From Rhodoferax sp. (GTDB lineage Bacteria; Pseudomonadota; Gammaproteobacteria; Burkholderiales; Burkholderiaceae_C), in NCBI GenBank assembly GCA_029865845.1, contig JARXAM010000130.1, forward strand, positions 1 through 60,747: 60,747 bases of DNA. The letters run 5' to 3'. A program made the translations under genes and the position numbers. Shown here piece by piece: positions 9,791 to 18,788 of the stretch. The stretch's first letter is position 1. The number at the start of each line of letters is the position of its first letter. The notes below the pieces were generated by a model that ran no database searches, was not told the DNA's origin, and worked only from the letters and a program-made list of their open reading frames with translations.

Positions 9791-11038
9791 ATGGACTTCA
9801 ACTACTCCCCCCACTCTCTGGCACTGCAAGGTCAACTCCGGCAGTTCATGGACGAGCACATCTATCCGGCAGAAAAGGCATACCACGCGGAAATAGCGGC
9901 CAACACGGCCGCAGGCCATCGGTGGGTACCGCTACAGACCATCGAAGCCCTCAAACCCAAAGCCCAGGCGGCCGGTTTGTGGAACTTGTTTTTGCCCGAA
10001 GACACCGCACGTGCATTGGGCTCTGGAGGTGCGGGCCTCAATAACCAAGAGTACGCGCCACTGGCAGAAATCATGGGCCGGGTGCCGTGGGCCAGTGAGG
10101 TCTTCAATTGCTCTGCGCCCGACACGGGCAACATGGAAACCTTGGCACGCTACGGCTCACCCGCCATCCAGGAGCGCTGGCTCACGCCATTGTTGAACGG
10201 CACCATTCGCTCGGCGTTTGCGATGACCGAACCCGACGTCGCCTCCAGTGATGCCACCAACATCGAGACCCGCATCGAACGACAGGGCGACGAGCTGGTG
10301 ATCAATGGACGCAAATGGTGGATTTCGGGCGCAGGCGATCCGCGCTGCGCGGTGTACATCACCATGGGAAAGACAGACCCGCTGGCCCCGCCCCACGCCC
10401 AACAAAGCATGGTGGTGGTGCCTGCCGACACACCGGGAATCCACGTGCTGCGGCCCCTGACCGTGTTTGGGTATGACGATGCACCGCATGGGCATATGGA
10501 GATGGTGTTTGACCAGGTCCGGGTACCGGCCGCCAACGTGCTGCTGGGCGAGGGCCGTGGCTTTGAAATTGCCCAAGGCCGCCTGGGCCCCGGGCGCATT
10601 CACCATTGCATGCGGCTGATCGGGCTGGCCGAACGGGCCCTGGAACTCATGTGCCAACGCGCCACCCAACGCATCGCGTTTGGAAAAAGCCTGGCCGCCC
10701 AAACGGTCACCCAAGAACGCATTGCAGAGGCACGCTGCAAGATCGATATGGCCCGCCTGTTAACGCTCAAGGCGGCGTGGATGATGGATGTGGCGGGCAA
10801 CAAATTTGCGAAGAACGAGATCGCCATGATCAAGGTGGTGGCGCCGCGCATGGCGTGTGAGGTGATCGACTGGGCCATCCAGGTCCATGGCGGCGGCGGC
10901 ATGTGTGACGACTTTCCGTTGGCCTATGCCTATACCTGCGCACGCACGCTGCGGTTCGCCGATGGCCCCGATGAAGTCCACCGCAACGCCATCGCCAAGG
11001 CGGAGCTGGGCAAGTACCGGCCCGTGCAAGCCCACTGA
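9791..11038 (+). CDS. Acyl-CoA dehydrogenase (ACAD11-like)
   Basis: 415 residues from the ATG at 9791; the frame is open upstream into the phosphotransferase gene. Seen in the sequence are the FAD-binding [16 protein letters not shown] segment (near 140), the [11 protein letters not shown] substrate/FAD region (near 175) and a C-terminal [15 protein letters not shown] helix (near 362) typical of the family. It oxidises an acyl-CoA to the enoyl-CoA, passing electrons to ETF; etfBA lie elsewhere in this window. The gene is 35 bases downstream of the APH-like kinase gene, matching the ACAD10/11 pairing. Confidence 0.9.
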   Translation: MDFNYSPHSLALQGQLRQFMDEHIYPAEKAYHAEIAANTAAGHRWVPLQTIEALKPKAQAAGLWNLFLPEDTARALGSGGAGLNNQEYAPLAEIMGRVPWASEVFNCSAPDTGNMETLARYGSPAIQERWLTPLLNGTIRSAFAMTEPDVASSDATNIETRIERQGDELVINGRKWWISGAGDPRCAVYITMGKTDPLAPPHAQQSMVVVPADTPGIHVLRPLTVFGYDDAPHGHMEMVFDQVRVPAANVLLGEGRGFEIAQGRLGPGRIHHCMRLIGLAERALELMCQRATQRIAFGKSLAAQTVTQERIAEARCKIDMARLLTLKAAWMMDVAGNKFAKNEIAMIKVVAPRMACEVIDWAIQVHGGGGMCDDFPLAYAYTCARTLRFADGPDEVHRNAIAKAELGKYRPVQAH

Positions 11039-11119
11039 GAACGGGCCCCGTTGGCGTCGGACGCGCCATCGGGGGGATGGGCCTTCGATGAGGCCCTGGA
11101 CGTGGCCCTGTGCGGGGCC

Positions 11120-12358
11120 TTAGACGCCTGCCAAGTCGAGCCCTGACCACAGCGCCTGCAAGTCCGGAAACTTCCAGTGGTGTGGGTCTTCCCGGCTGAC
11201 AATTTTCTCGTTGGCAGACAGCACCGAGAGGTCGACGACCTCTGGTGGAATCCGCAGGTTAGATTTGGTGGAGAAAAAGACTTTGACTTTGGGAGTGGTC
11301 AAAGACTTCGCTGTCTGCTCCACCACCACCCCCAATCGCCCGGACGTCAGGCGCACCAAAGAGCCCACCGGGTAGATGCCCAAGCTTTTCACAAATGCCT
11401 GAAACACGGTGCTATCAAAATGGCCGTTGGCCCACTCGGCCATTTTGCGCAGTGACTCGGCGGGGTCCCACCCCGTTTTGTATGGCCGGTTGGAGGTGAT
11501 GGCGTCATACACATCGCACACTGCGCCCATCTTGGCCCAAAGACTGATCTCATCGCCTTTGAGGCCCTTGGGGTAACCTGAGCCGTCCATTTTTTCGTGG
11601 TGGTGCAAACACACATCCAAGGCCGCGTGCGGGACACCGGCCCCTGCAAGCAACAGGCGGTAGCCCGCTTCGGGATGGGTTTTGACCAATGCAAACTCCG
11701 ACTCAGTGAGCTTGCCGGGCTTGTTGAGCACAGGGGCAGGAATGGCCATCTTGCCCAAGTCGTGCAACAGCCCGGCCAGCCCGGCCAGGCGGGTGTCCTC
11801 CTCGGACATGCCCAACTGCTTGGCCAGGGCCACCATCATGGCGCACACTGCCACCGAGTGCATGTAGGTGTAGTCATCAGCGGTCTTCAAACGCGCCAGG
11901 CTGATCAATGCGCTGGGGTTGCGAGTGACCGAGTCCGCAATTTCTTGCACCAACTGCTGCGCATTGCCCGCATCCACCGCCCTGCCCATGCGTGCCTCTT
12001 GAAACATCGACAACACGGCGGCCTTTGATTGTTCGCAAATACGGGCTGCCTTGGACAACTCCTGCTGCAATGACGCGGGTGCGAGTTCGCGCCGTGACGC
12101 ATGCTCCTGGGACAACTCGGCGTCCACATCCGCATCGGATTCAAAGGAGGACGTCACAAACTCATCGGCAGGCACATCCAAGCCCTTGCTGCAGTCAATC
12201 CACACTTCGCGGATGGCGCTTGCACGGATCTTGACCAAGTCTTGCGGGTCTTTGATCACAAAGCCCGATCGCCAAAAGGGGTGGTCCATCCAGGAACCGC
12301 AAAACTCCTTCAGGTGCATGCCCAAAATCAGATGCTCAACAGCAATTTTTTTAAGCAT
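11120..12358 (-). CDS. HD-GYP domain protein, probable cyclic-di-GMP phosphodiesterase
   Basis: 412 residues. The N-terminal 130 residues resemble the DUF3391 region often placed before HD-GYP domains. The HD-GYP core has the HD pair in [11 protein letters not shown] (near 197), [30 protein letters not shown] (HHE and GYP near 255-265) and [14 protein letters not shown] (near 283). All key metal ligands and the GYP loop appear intact, so it should be catalytically active in degrading cyclic-di-GMP, which controls motility and biofilm formation. No membrane segment is seen, so it is cytoplasmic. Confidence 0.92.
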   Translation of the reverse strand: MLKKIAVEHLILGMHLKEFCGSWMDHPFWRSGFVIKDPQDLVKIRASAIREVWIDCSKGLDVPADEFVTSSFESDADVDAELSQEHASRRELAPASLQQELSKAARICEQSKAAVLSMFQEARMGRAVDAGNAQQLVQEIADSVTRNPSALISLARLKTADDYTYMHSVAVCAMMVALAKQLGMSEEDTRLAGLAGLLHDLGKMAIPAPVLNKPGKLTESEFALVKTHPEAGYRLLLAGAGVPHAALDVCLHHHEKMDGSGYPKGLKGDEISLWAKMGAVCDVYDAITSNRPYKTGWDPAESLRKMAEWANGHFDSTVFQAFVKSLGIYPVGSLVRLTSGRLGVVVEQTAKSLTTPKVKVFFSTKSNLRIPPEVVDLSVLSANEKIVSREDPHHWKFPDLQALWSGLDLAGV

Positions 12359-12473
12359 AAGACCTTGCTACGGTTTGCGCAAAGCGCTCATGCAGCCAGC
12401 ACCCACACAAGTGCTCGGCGGCGGCTACCACGGGCATGCCGCCCCAAGCGCGTCAACCCAGACACACAGGCGC

Positions 12474-13100
12474 TCAGTGCAAATGGCGTGGCTTGCGACC
12501 ACCGCCACGGGTCGAGGTGCCGCCACCCGAACCCCTTGAGGGCTTTCCCAACTCCAAGGATCTGACGATCTCATCAAAGCGCTGGGCAAAAAGTTTGTCA
12601 ATTTCGGCCACCATGCCACCGAGTTCGGCACCATCGAAGTGGCGCTCCATGAGGTTCACCATGTCTTGCACCAACAAGTCGCGTTGCACTTGCATGATGG
12701 ACGCGGGATCGGGCCCGACAAACAGCATGACGAAATCGTCGCGCGATTCGCTGCCGGGCATGGCCTCTTCTTCGTCAAACTCGGCATCGTAAAACGTGAC
12801 CTCAATGGCTGCGCCGGTGAGGGCCAGCTCGTTGAGATTCATGCAAACCTCATCCAAAATCTGCCGAAAATCATCATCACCCGGCACCGTCCAGCACATC
12901 TGCAGCAGGTGTTCGTGGGTATCGAGGTGGATGCCGGGCTCGTCCTCGTAGCAACTTTTGGAGGCATCTGCCAGGGACTTGGCACCTGCATACCGCCACA
13001 AGGGCTTCAACGCTTCCTGGAGCTGGGAATAACTCACCTCCGCCCGCAAGGGGAGCTGACCATGAACATGGATTTCAAACGTGGCGTTGATTCGTGACAT
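12474..13100 (-). CDS. Conserved hypothetical protein
   Basis: 208 residues. I do not assign a function. The protein is acidic and cytoplasmic by appearance, with no signal or membrane segment. It starts with a beta-rich stretch (INATFEIHVHGQLPLRAEV), has a helical centre, and ends in a Gly/Ser/Arg-rich tail with several SRGSGGG-type repeats, followed by a basic RKPRHLH end that could contact nucleic acid. It sits on the same strand upstream of the HD-GYP gene with about 115 bases between them. Codon use looks native. Confidence 0.7.
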   Translation of the reverse strand: MSRINATFEIHVHGQLPLRAEVSYSQLQEALKPLWRYAGAKSLADASKSCYEDEPGIHLDTHEHLLQMCWTVPGDDDFRQILDEVCMNLNELALTGAAIEVTFYDAEFDEEEAMPGSESRDDFVMLFVGPDPASIMQVQRDLLVQDMVNLMERHFDGAELGGMVAEIDKLFAQRFDEIVRSLELGKPSRGSGGGTSTRGGGRKPRHLH

Positions 13101-13425
13101 AAGACTTCATTGAAAGGGTGCAGATGCGCACGCCGGGGTGTTGAGCCCCTGCCGACCACACCACCACACCCCGAACGCCCCACCCCGCACCCCCACGAAA
13201 ACCCGGGCGATGCGTAGAGAGGGAACACCGGTAGGGATTGTGCCACGCGAGGGTGTGTCCTTGTACGCCATCACTGGCAGTTACATCTTCAAGCTGGGAT
13301 TTTTTTCGACCCTAAAGTCGCACCGGGTGCGCTACGTGCAGTCGCTTAAAGGCGGCACCGTAGGTCACAATTCCTCAAAAAAACATACAAAAAATGTCCT
13401 GAGGAGGCAAAAGCATAACCGCACC
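13101..13425. other. Gene-poor stretch between the conserved hypothetical and the broken gene
   Basis: A frame on the plus strand is open from 13138 but its N-terminal part is Pro/His/Arg-rich and looks non-coding. Around 13372-13405 there is a two-part inverted repeat: TCCTCA and TGAGGA outside, ACAT and ATGT inside, separated by A-rich sequence. It could be an operator or a weak hairpin. Nothing else is recognised. Confidence 0.4.
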
Positions 13426-14062
13426 ATGGCGAAAACATACCCACTCAAAGCTCTATGGCCCCTGCTGCCATTTGAAGTTGCCGGCGCGCCCTTGCTGGCA
13501 ACCCTGGAGACCTACGGTAGCGGACTGCTTAAGTACGCTGTCACTCAGGATGGGATTGGCTTTTTTCGCCTTCGCAACGGTTCACCGTGTATGAATCTAA
13601 GAACCTGAAGGGGTTTCACCCACCTGACTTGTGCCCAAGCAGATTGAAGGCTTGGCGGGCTACTTCTATGCCCTGCAAGGCGGTGCACCACTGCTACCGC
13701 TGCCTTTTACCAAAGACCAGTTGATTGAGTTTGACGAGCGAACAGCAGGCCTCAATGGTTCCTGCATTGAACGTCGGGATGACACAGACGCCTGGATCAC
13801 CGACTTGGAGAAAGACAACCCCAATGCTGCCAAACTGGCACGGGGTATCCACGGGGGCAAATGGCTTTTGGACTTGGTCGACATGGTGGATACCAAGCCT
13901 GATGGTGTTGCCAAAACGCGCTTTCGACTGGCAGCCGCAATAGAACCGAACGCCACGGCGACGGCCTTCAATTCAACGTTCGACGAAGTGCAGCGTCAGA
14001 AAGATATGTTGAAGAGCATGGGGACGACATCCGACCTTCTGAAGCAAATTGAATATTGGTGA
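13426..14062 (+). pseudogene. Unrecognised gene broken by two probable frameshifts
   Basis: Three consecutive frames read like one protein. Frame one starts at the ATG at 13426 and runs to about 13580 (ending IGFFRLRNG) before a stop at 13608. A second frame carries FTVYESKNLKGFHPPDL over about 13581-13630. A third frame continues from 13631 (KQIEGLAGYFYALQGG) to a natural stop at 14062. Each change moves the frame in the same direction by one base, as two single-base deletions would. The reassembled product would be about 210 residues. I do not recognise its family. Sequencing error is an alternative to decay. Confidence 0.5.
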
Positions 14063-14432
14063 CGCGCAAGGGTGTGATCGGCTTCCGCGAAGGCGGCAGG
14101 CATTGAAGACGCCTTCGGCGTTCGATGCTTGCGTGTGACCTCCATCAGCGCGTTCCTACTAGGCACGCTGCCTTCTGAACTGCGCTTTGCGCTGGTGGCA
14201 GCGCCCCCAACATCACCGCTTTCGTATTTCGTGAGTCTCGAGCATGGTCAGTGGCCTGCGGCCAGTCGTGTAGTGTGTGCCCCCGCCCATCTTTGGGGTT
14301 TGCTACAAGTTTGGTAGCCGGTTACAAACGGAACACGCCAGCATACTTTTGATTCTTCGGTCCACGATTCCGGTTATGCCGCCAGATTTGGTAAATCGCC
14401 TTACATCCGCCCTTACATCGAGCACCAAAGAA
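14063..14432. other. Intergenic stretch left of the island
   Basis: No convincing gene is seen. Short open frames here lack coding character. Near 14399-14420 a motif of the form CTTACATC occurs twice about 11 bases apart, a layout like the paired repeats at the island ends; it may be a leftover of an older integration at the same tRNA-His. The stretch ends at a strong minus-strand terminator. Confidence 0.35.
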
Positions 14433-14465
14433 AAACCCCTGCTACCCAATAGATAGCAGGGGTTT
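14433..14465 (-). terminator. Rho-independent terminator, probably the original tRNA-His terminator
   Basis: A perfect 12-bp stem (AAACCCCTGCTA / TAGCAGGGGTTT) with a 9-base loop. Read on the minus strand it is followed by TTTTTC. It lies 8 bases beyond the left copy of the tRNA-His end, so before the island inserted it would have sat just downstream of tRNA-His. Confidence 0.75.
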
Positions 14466-14473
14466 AAATTTAC

Positions 14474-14492
14474 TTGGGGTGGCTGATGGGGC
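14474..14492 (+). repeat. Left attachment-site core (copy of the tRNA-His 3' end)
   Basis: TTGGGGTGGCTGATGGGGC, identical to 22433-22451. It copies the CCA end and acceptor/T-stem part of tRNA-His but not the rest of the tRNA, as expected for the distal junction of a tRNA-targeting integration. Confidence 0.88.
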
Positions 14493-14554
14493 GGTGCGTC
14501 AGGAGATAAAAATGGCAAACCTCCATTAGTGGCGGGGCCTAGATGGCAGAATCG

Positions 14555-14576
14555 TGCACCCACGTAATGCACCCAC
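14555..14576 (+). repeat. Putative integrase arm-binding repeat, left
   Basis: TGCACCCAC occurs twice in 21 bases (spacing 12). The pair recurs with two mismatches at 22374-22394, in the same orientation. In the excised circle the two pairs would lie about 40-65 bases on either side of the core, a layout like the arm-type sites of tyrosine integrases. The role is inferred. Confidence 0.55.
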
Positions 14577-14586
14577 ATAGACCTGA

Positions 14587-15954
14587 ATGACAACCAAACG
14601 CGGCAACCCAGACCAATACTTGCAAAAGGTGGGAGGCACCTACTACGCCAGAGTCCGAGTCCCCCGAACGCTAGAAGAATACGTTGGACAAACCCACATC
14701 CGAAAAAGCCTAGGTACAGGCGAGCGAGCCGAAGCAAACCGCCGCAAGCATGTCGTTGTCGGTCGGATCAAAGGTGAACTGGAGAGGTTGCGGAAGGCCC
14801 CAAAGATGCCCGACACCCGTGGCATCTCCTTCGCGGAAGCCAAGCAATGGCGCGAGTCACTGGTTGCCGCTGAGAATGAGGAAAACGAAGAACTGCACGA
14901 CACCATCCAGAGCCTTGTGATCGACAAAGCGGAGCAGCTTGAACAACTTTACGGCACGGGGCACGCCACACGTTGGTACAAAGCCGCCACAGCGACCACC
15001 GACACACTGGATGAACTGATGGGCAAGTGGATGGAGGTAAGCGACTACAAGGCATCCACCCAAGCAGGCCACCGCAAGGCACTCGCTGAGGTGCTGGGCT
15101 TCCTGCGGAATGATCACGCCCGCCCCGCCGATGTCACCCGAAAACTGGCTGTGTCTTATATTGACACTGACCTAACCCAGCGGGGACTCTCGCACAGCAC
15201 CATTCGAGACCGGCTGGTGTCTTTGGGGGGCTTCTGGGGCTGGATGGCTTCCCGTGACGCCGTTCCCGCTGACGTAAACCCATGGACAGGTCATAAGGTA
15301 AGCAAAGAAAACAACAAGGGAACACGTCCGCCCAAACGGGCCTACTCCGACGGCGAACTGCTCAAGCTGATTGAGGGAGACGAAAAGGCGAAAAGATGGC
15401 CCACCTACTCCTACTTGCCTGACTTGCTCATTCTGGGACTCTTTACCGGAGCCCGTGAGGATGAGATATGCAGCCTTACCGCTGAGGTTCTTGAGTTCGG
15501 TACAGGCCATTGCGTCTTGCACATCAAGGGCTCAAAAACAAAGGCCGGGGTGCGGTATGTGGCAGTCACCCACCCGGCTCCGCTGGCAGTCCTCAAACGT
15601 CGCGCCAAGGGCCTCAAAGGGGCTTCACAGCTATTCCATGAGTTGACACACGGGGGGCTGGACAACAAGTTGTCCTCATCCGCAGTAAAAGCATATGGCC
15701 GATACCGCCGCGCCTGTGGCGTTCCCGACGGAACCGACTTCCATTCGTTCCGCCGCAATGTGATTACCGTGCTGGAGGCTGCTGGGGTGGGACAGGTGCC
15801 GATTGCGCGGTTCGTAGGACACAAAGTGGGCACCCTAGCCGCAGATGGATACTCCACTGGAGGCGCAAAGGCCAATGCGATAGAGACAGCAAAGAAGGTG
15901 CGTTACAGCGCGGCCATCGAGACTGCGGCAAAGCAACTTGCCAGCAGAAAATGA
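14587..15954 (+). CDS. Tyrosine-type site-specific integrase
   Basis: 455 residues from the ATG at 14587. The N-terminal 60 residues form the short beta-rich arm-binding-like part seen in many island integrases (GGTYYARVRVPRTL). A core-binding SAM-like region follows, then the catalytic domain: Arg in GAREDEICSL (near 295), Lys in KGSKTKAGVRYV (near 318), HSFRR (near 383), GHK (near 411) and the nucleophile region DGYSTGG (near 420). The set is complete, so the enzyme is probably active. It sits at the end distal from the intact tRNA and reads inward, and should catalyse excision and integration at tRNA-His. Confidence 0.93.
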   Translation: MTTKRGNPDQYLQKVGGTYYARVRVPRTLEEYVGQTHIRKSLGTGERAEANRRKHVVVGRIKGELERLRKAPKMPDTRGISFAEAKQWRESLVAAENEENEELHDTIQSLVIDKAEQLEQLYGTGHATRWYKAATATTDTLDELMGKWMEVSDYKASTQAGHRKALAEVLGFLRNDHARPADVTRKLAVSYIDTDLTQRGLSHSTIRDRLVSLGGFWGWMASRDAVPADVNPWTGHKVSKENNKGTRPPKRAYSDGELLKLIEGDEKAKRWPTYSYLPDLLILGLFTGAREDEICSLTAEVLEFGTGHCVLHIKGSKTKAGVRYVAVTHPAPLAVLKRRAKGLKGASQLFHELTHGGLDNKLSSSAVKAYGRYRRACGVPDGTDFHSFRRNVITVLEAAGVGQVPIARFVGHKVGTLAADGYSTGGAKANAIETAKKVRYSAAIETAAKQLASRK

Positions 15955-16060
15955 CATCCGTAGCGCTGCTTGAAGAGGTCTGCGCAAGTGGACAATGTCC
16001 AGTATATGGATGTCCACCCGAGGGGCTGGAAGAGGCGCAGAACGCCCCGCTGGCCGTCTC

Positions 16061-16954
16061 CTAGAACTCCAGCGGTTCCCCTTCTGGTTCTTCTTCCGGG
16101 AACTCGGGGAGCCCATCCGGCCCAAGGTTGTAGGGGTTGTTCCGCAGGTAGATGTTCCGCAGTTGCAGCATCACCGCCTTGGCAAAGTCAGGATCACGCA
16201 GCATCAACGCCTCTGCCACGATGTGCGGTGCCTCAGTTCCAATGGCCTTGCCCAGCACCTCCGCCTTGCGTTGGATGCGTCCGTCCTTCATTTCATCGAA
16301 GCTGAGTTTCCCAGCGGCATCCGGGTTTGTACGTTCCCGGACTTGCCACCAGCGAAACCCTCTGAGCTGCTCCATGGTTTCATCCGTAGTGCCGTGCGTC
16401 TTAACCGCCTGCGCCATGCGTTGGATGGTTTTGGGGGCCACTCCGCAGGCTTCCGCGATGGCCTTGTGGGTGCCAGCCCCAGACATGAACAACTGCCACG
16501 CCCGTTCCGTCTTGTCCTTTTCGTTCATGGGGAGCTTGTTGCGTGAGTTGCGCCGCGTGGCTTCCATCATGGCTTCCTGAACGGTGCCGCTGAAGACCTC
16601 CACGCCGATTGTGGCTCCCGTCTTTTTCTTCTTCGCTGCCGCCGCCAATCGGTGGTGACCGTCAAGACAGACCCACGCATCCCCGACCCAGAAGACAAGG
16701 ACGGCTTCCATCCTCGCCGCATCGTTGGCTTGCTGCGCATTGGCGCTGCTGGAAGACAGCCCATTGATGTGCGCGGCACTTCTCCATTCGTCGCTGTTCC
16801 GTGGCTGGAACAACTCGGGGATGCGTTGAATGGCATCAACGGGGAGCTTCTTCGGGGCTGGGGTAGGCGCAGGCCCACCACTGGCAATGCGCTCAATCAG
16901 CGCGGCCTTGGCCTTGATGGCATCTCCCGCCGTCCCTTGGTTCAATACGTTCAC
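16061..16954 (-). CDS. ParB/sulfiredoxin-fold nuclease-like protein
   Basis: 297 residues. The signature CLDGHHRLAAAAKKKK near residue 118 is the ParB/Srx-type nucleotide-binding motif, and a helix-turn-helix-like segment (THKAIAEACGVAPKTIQRM) follows near residue 183, so the protein probably binds DNA. Such standalone ParB-like proteins occur on phages and islands, sometimes as nucleases or regulators rather than in partitioning; no ParA is present here. The start overlaps the stop of the upstream Cys/His-cluster gene by 4 bases, so the two are translationally coupled. It ends convergently about 105 bases from the integrase stop. Confidence 0.8.
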   Translation of the reverse strand: MNVLNQGTAGDAIKAKAALIERIASGGPAPTPAPKKLPVDAIQRIPELFQPRNSDEWRSAAHINGLSSSSANAQQANDAARMEAVLVFWVGDAWVCLDGHHRLAAAAKKKKTGATIGVEVFSGTVQEAMMEATRRNSRNKLPMNEKDKTERAWQLFMSGAGTHKAIAEACGVAPKTIQRMAQAVKTHGTTDETMEQLRGFRWWQVRERTNPDAAGKLSFDEMKDGRIQRKAEVLGKAIGTEAPHIVAEALMLRDPDFAKAVMLQLRNIYLRNNPYNLGPDGLPEFPEEEPEGEPLEF

Positions 16955-17616
16955 ACCATCTCCTTCAATGCCGTCATAAGTTCCATCTTCTTCGTTGCCT
17001 TGTTCTTCTCGTCCCGTTGATCGAGTTCTGCCAGGAACACCCCAGCGACCCCGAACGCAGCCTTCAGGGGCTCCGCAAGGGCCATCAGGGTGCCGGGTAG
17101 CACATCGCGGTAGACCCGCTTGGTCTTGCCTGTCTCATGGTCAAAGTACATCCCAGCGTTCACGTCCGACAGCGCCCGTACCCGTCGGGACAACTGGAAG
17201 TCAAACGCACGGTCAGACAGGAAGCGTTGGGGCTGGGCCTCCCGCATCAGGAACATCGCTAAGGCTGCTTCCATCACCACGCCGTCGGGAACCGTCCCCG
17301 CTAGGAGCTTGATGTGGTTCGCCGCTTGGGTGGTGTGTGCAGACCCCGGCTTGCCCCCTGCATGGGCCTTCAGGACGGTCTCGGCGTTGCTCGCCACAGC
17401 CGCCCAGCGTTCCCGCAAGATGTCCCAAGTGGGGTTCGCAGGGTTCTTCGCCCGGCGCACCGCGATGCGATCCCGGAAGGGCTGAAGCTCATGGACGGTG
17501 ATCCCGTCTTGCTCAGGGTGTCCGTGGCGGCGTTGCGTCCGCTTGTGTCGTTCACAGTGGGTGCTGTACCCGCTGGTCATGGCGGTGCATCCGGCAACCG
17601 CGCATTGCTTACTCAT
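16951..17616 (-). CDS. Island hypothetical protein with N-terminal Cys/His cluster
   Basis: 221 residues. The first 25 residues hold a likely zinc-binding cluster: CAVAGC, then HCERH. The rest is mainly helical and charged and ends in a Lys-rich helix (DEKNKATKKMELMTALKEM). I do not recognise the family. It overlaps the downstream ParB-like gene by ATGA, so the two probably form one functional unit. A phage/island origin is likely from context. A DNA-related role is only an inference from the zinc cluster and its partner. Confidence 0.65.
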   Translation of the reverse strand: MSKQCAVAGCTAMTSGYSTHCERHKRTQRRHGHPEQDGITVHELQPFRDRIAVRRAKNPANPTWDILRERWAAVASNAETVLKAHAGGKPGSAHTTQAANHIKLLAGTVPDGVVMEAALAMFLMREAQPQRFLSDRAFDFQLSRRVRALSDVNAGMYFDHETGKTKRVYRDVLPGTLMALAEPLKAAFGVAGVFLAELDQRDEKNKATKKMELMTALKEMV

Positions 17617-17723
17617 TCAATGTCTTTCAAATCTAGTCCCCACCCCCAGACAGGGACAGGAAGGAAAACAATCTGAGCCAGAGCGCCGCAGCGATGGCCC
17701 GTGTGTGGCAATGGTGGAAGGGC

Positions 17724-18344
17724 TCAGATGGCCGTGTGGTACTCCTTTTTGGGTTCTGCAAGGCTGCGCCAGTACCGTTTTACCGTCGCCAGTGACAGGC
17801 CCCAGTGTTCCGCCGTCTCCGATAGGCTTGCTTGGGTCTCCCAGCGCCATGCCACGACCTCTTCCGCAGAAGCCTTGTGGGGCCTGCCAAGGCTGGCCTT
17901 GCCCTTGTGCGTGAGCCCGGTCAGTGCCAGTGACTCCTTTGCAGCCTGTCGCCCCGCCGCCGTCCGTTCGTTGATCCTGTGGCGCTCCATATCGGCCACC
18001 TGAGCGAGAACCGCAAGGATCAGCTCCCCAGCCCCCTTCGCAATCAGGCCCAAGCCATGGACATGCACAGAGACACCTATATCAAGGAGCTGGCGCACCG
18101 TCGCCTGTACGTCGATGGCATCCCGGCCCAAGCGGTCAACTGAGTAGACGCACACCGTCGCCCCCTTGGTGAGCCCGTGAAGCATCGCTGCGAAGCCCGG
18201 ACGCTTGGCCGCAAGCACCGCCCCGCTCACGCCCTCATCCTTGAACTCCATGGCAAAGCCACCGCCCATGGCAGAGCGTTGCGACTCAATGGACTGGTCG
18301 GTGGTCGATACACGGTAGTAGGCAATCCGGGTGCTGTTGGTCAT
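17724..18344 (-). CDS. Serine recombinase (resolvase/invertase family)
   Basis: 206 residues from the ATG at 18342-18344, chosen over the ATG at 18362 because an AAGGAGGAG ribosome site lies directly before it. The catalytic domain shows the serine in YYRVSTTDQS (near 10), SVDRLGRDAID (near 65) with the conserved arginine, and the E-helix region ADMERHRINERTAAG (near 118). The C-terminal part (SLSETAEHWGLSLATVKRYW) is a helix-turn-helix DNA-binding segment. It may resolve or invert DNA on the island. It is the second recombinase of the element. A strong promoter with repeated operator-like boxes lies upstream. Confidence 0.9.
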   Translation of the reverse strand: MTNSTRIAYYRVSTTDQSIESQRSAMGGGFAMEFKDEGVSGAVLAAKRPGFAAMLHGLTKGATVCVYSVDRLGRDAIDVQATVRQLLDIGVSVHVHGLGLIAKGAGELILAVLAQVADMERHRINERTAAGRQAAKESLALTGLTHKGKASLGRPHKASAEEVVAWRWETQASLSETAEHWGLSLATVKRYWRSLAEPKKEYHTAI

Positions 18345-18375
18345 GGCTCCTCCTTGGTTCATAAGTTGCGCTTGT

Positions 18376-18405
18376 ATTATGAGCCTAGCTCAAAAATAAA
18401 GTCAA
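18376..18405 (-). promoter_or_regulatory. Sigma-70-like promoter of the serine recombinase gene
   Basis: On the minus strand: -35 TTGACT (18400-18405), 18-base spacer, -10 CATAAT (18376-18381). Each box matches consensus at five of six positions. It lies about 30 bases upstream of the chosen start. Confidence 0.6.
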
Positions 18406-18469
18406 TACCTTGTGAGCCTACTTTTTACAGGGGTAATGGGTGGGCTCGGAAGGTACAACTTGTGAGCCG
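18377..18469 (-). promoter_or_regulatory. Three repeated boxes at the serine recombinase promoter
   Basis: TTATGAGCCTA (18377-18387), TTGTGAGCCTA (18410-18420) and TTGTGAGCCG (18460-18469) share a GAGCC core in the same orientation. The first overlaps the -10 box and the second lies just upstream of the -35 box. The arrangement suggests repressor or recombinase binding sites. The protein that binds is unknown. Confidence 0.45.
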
Positions 18470-18520
18470 TATCACCCGCGAATGGGGTGGCTGTGAACTT
18501 CTCGCGGGAGAGGTTGCGGT

Positions 18521-18763
18521 TTACCCGCCTTTTGCGGCCAGTGTCGCGATGGCTGCGCCGGGTTCCGCCCCACAGGCACGGCACCAGTCAAGATAAAACA
18601 TGACATCCATGTAACGCTCGCCGCGCTCCACCTTGGAGACGTAGGACTGATCCACCTTGAGGGCTCCTGCCAAATCGAGTTGCGTCAACCCCGCGCCCGT
18701 CCGCAATGCCTTCAGATGTTTCTGAAGAGCGGCATAGCGGCGATGGTGCACTGACACGGGCAT
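18521..18763 (-). CDS. Small XRE-type helix-turn-helix regulator
   Basis: 80 residues. The HTH core spans residues about 18-55 (RTGAGLTQLDLAGALKVDQS, then YVSKVERGERYMDV), matching Cro/C1-type folds. The protein is little more than the DNA-binding domain. It is divergent from the secreted-protein gene at 18856, and a perfect 8-bp inverted repeat lies between them, a likely operator. It probably controls island gene expression or excision; a recombination-directionality role is possible but not shown. Confidence 0.82.
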   Translation of the reverse strand: MPVSVHHRRYAALQKHLKALRTGAGLTQLDLAGALKVDQSYVSKVERGERYMDVMFYLDWCRACGAEPGAAIATLAAKGG

Positions 18764-18788
18764 CGCATGATGTTCAAGGCCAAAATGG

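Noticed and set aside
13138..13425. Upstream extension of the broken gene's frame
   Set aside because: Pro/His/Arg-rich and low complexity; no start with a ribosome site and a visible change of character at 13426.
14303..14737. Open frame on the minus strand over the left island junction
   Set aside because: It crosses the terminator, the att core and the integrase start, and has no coding character.
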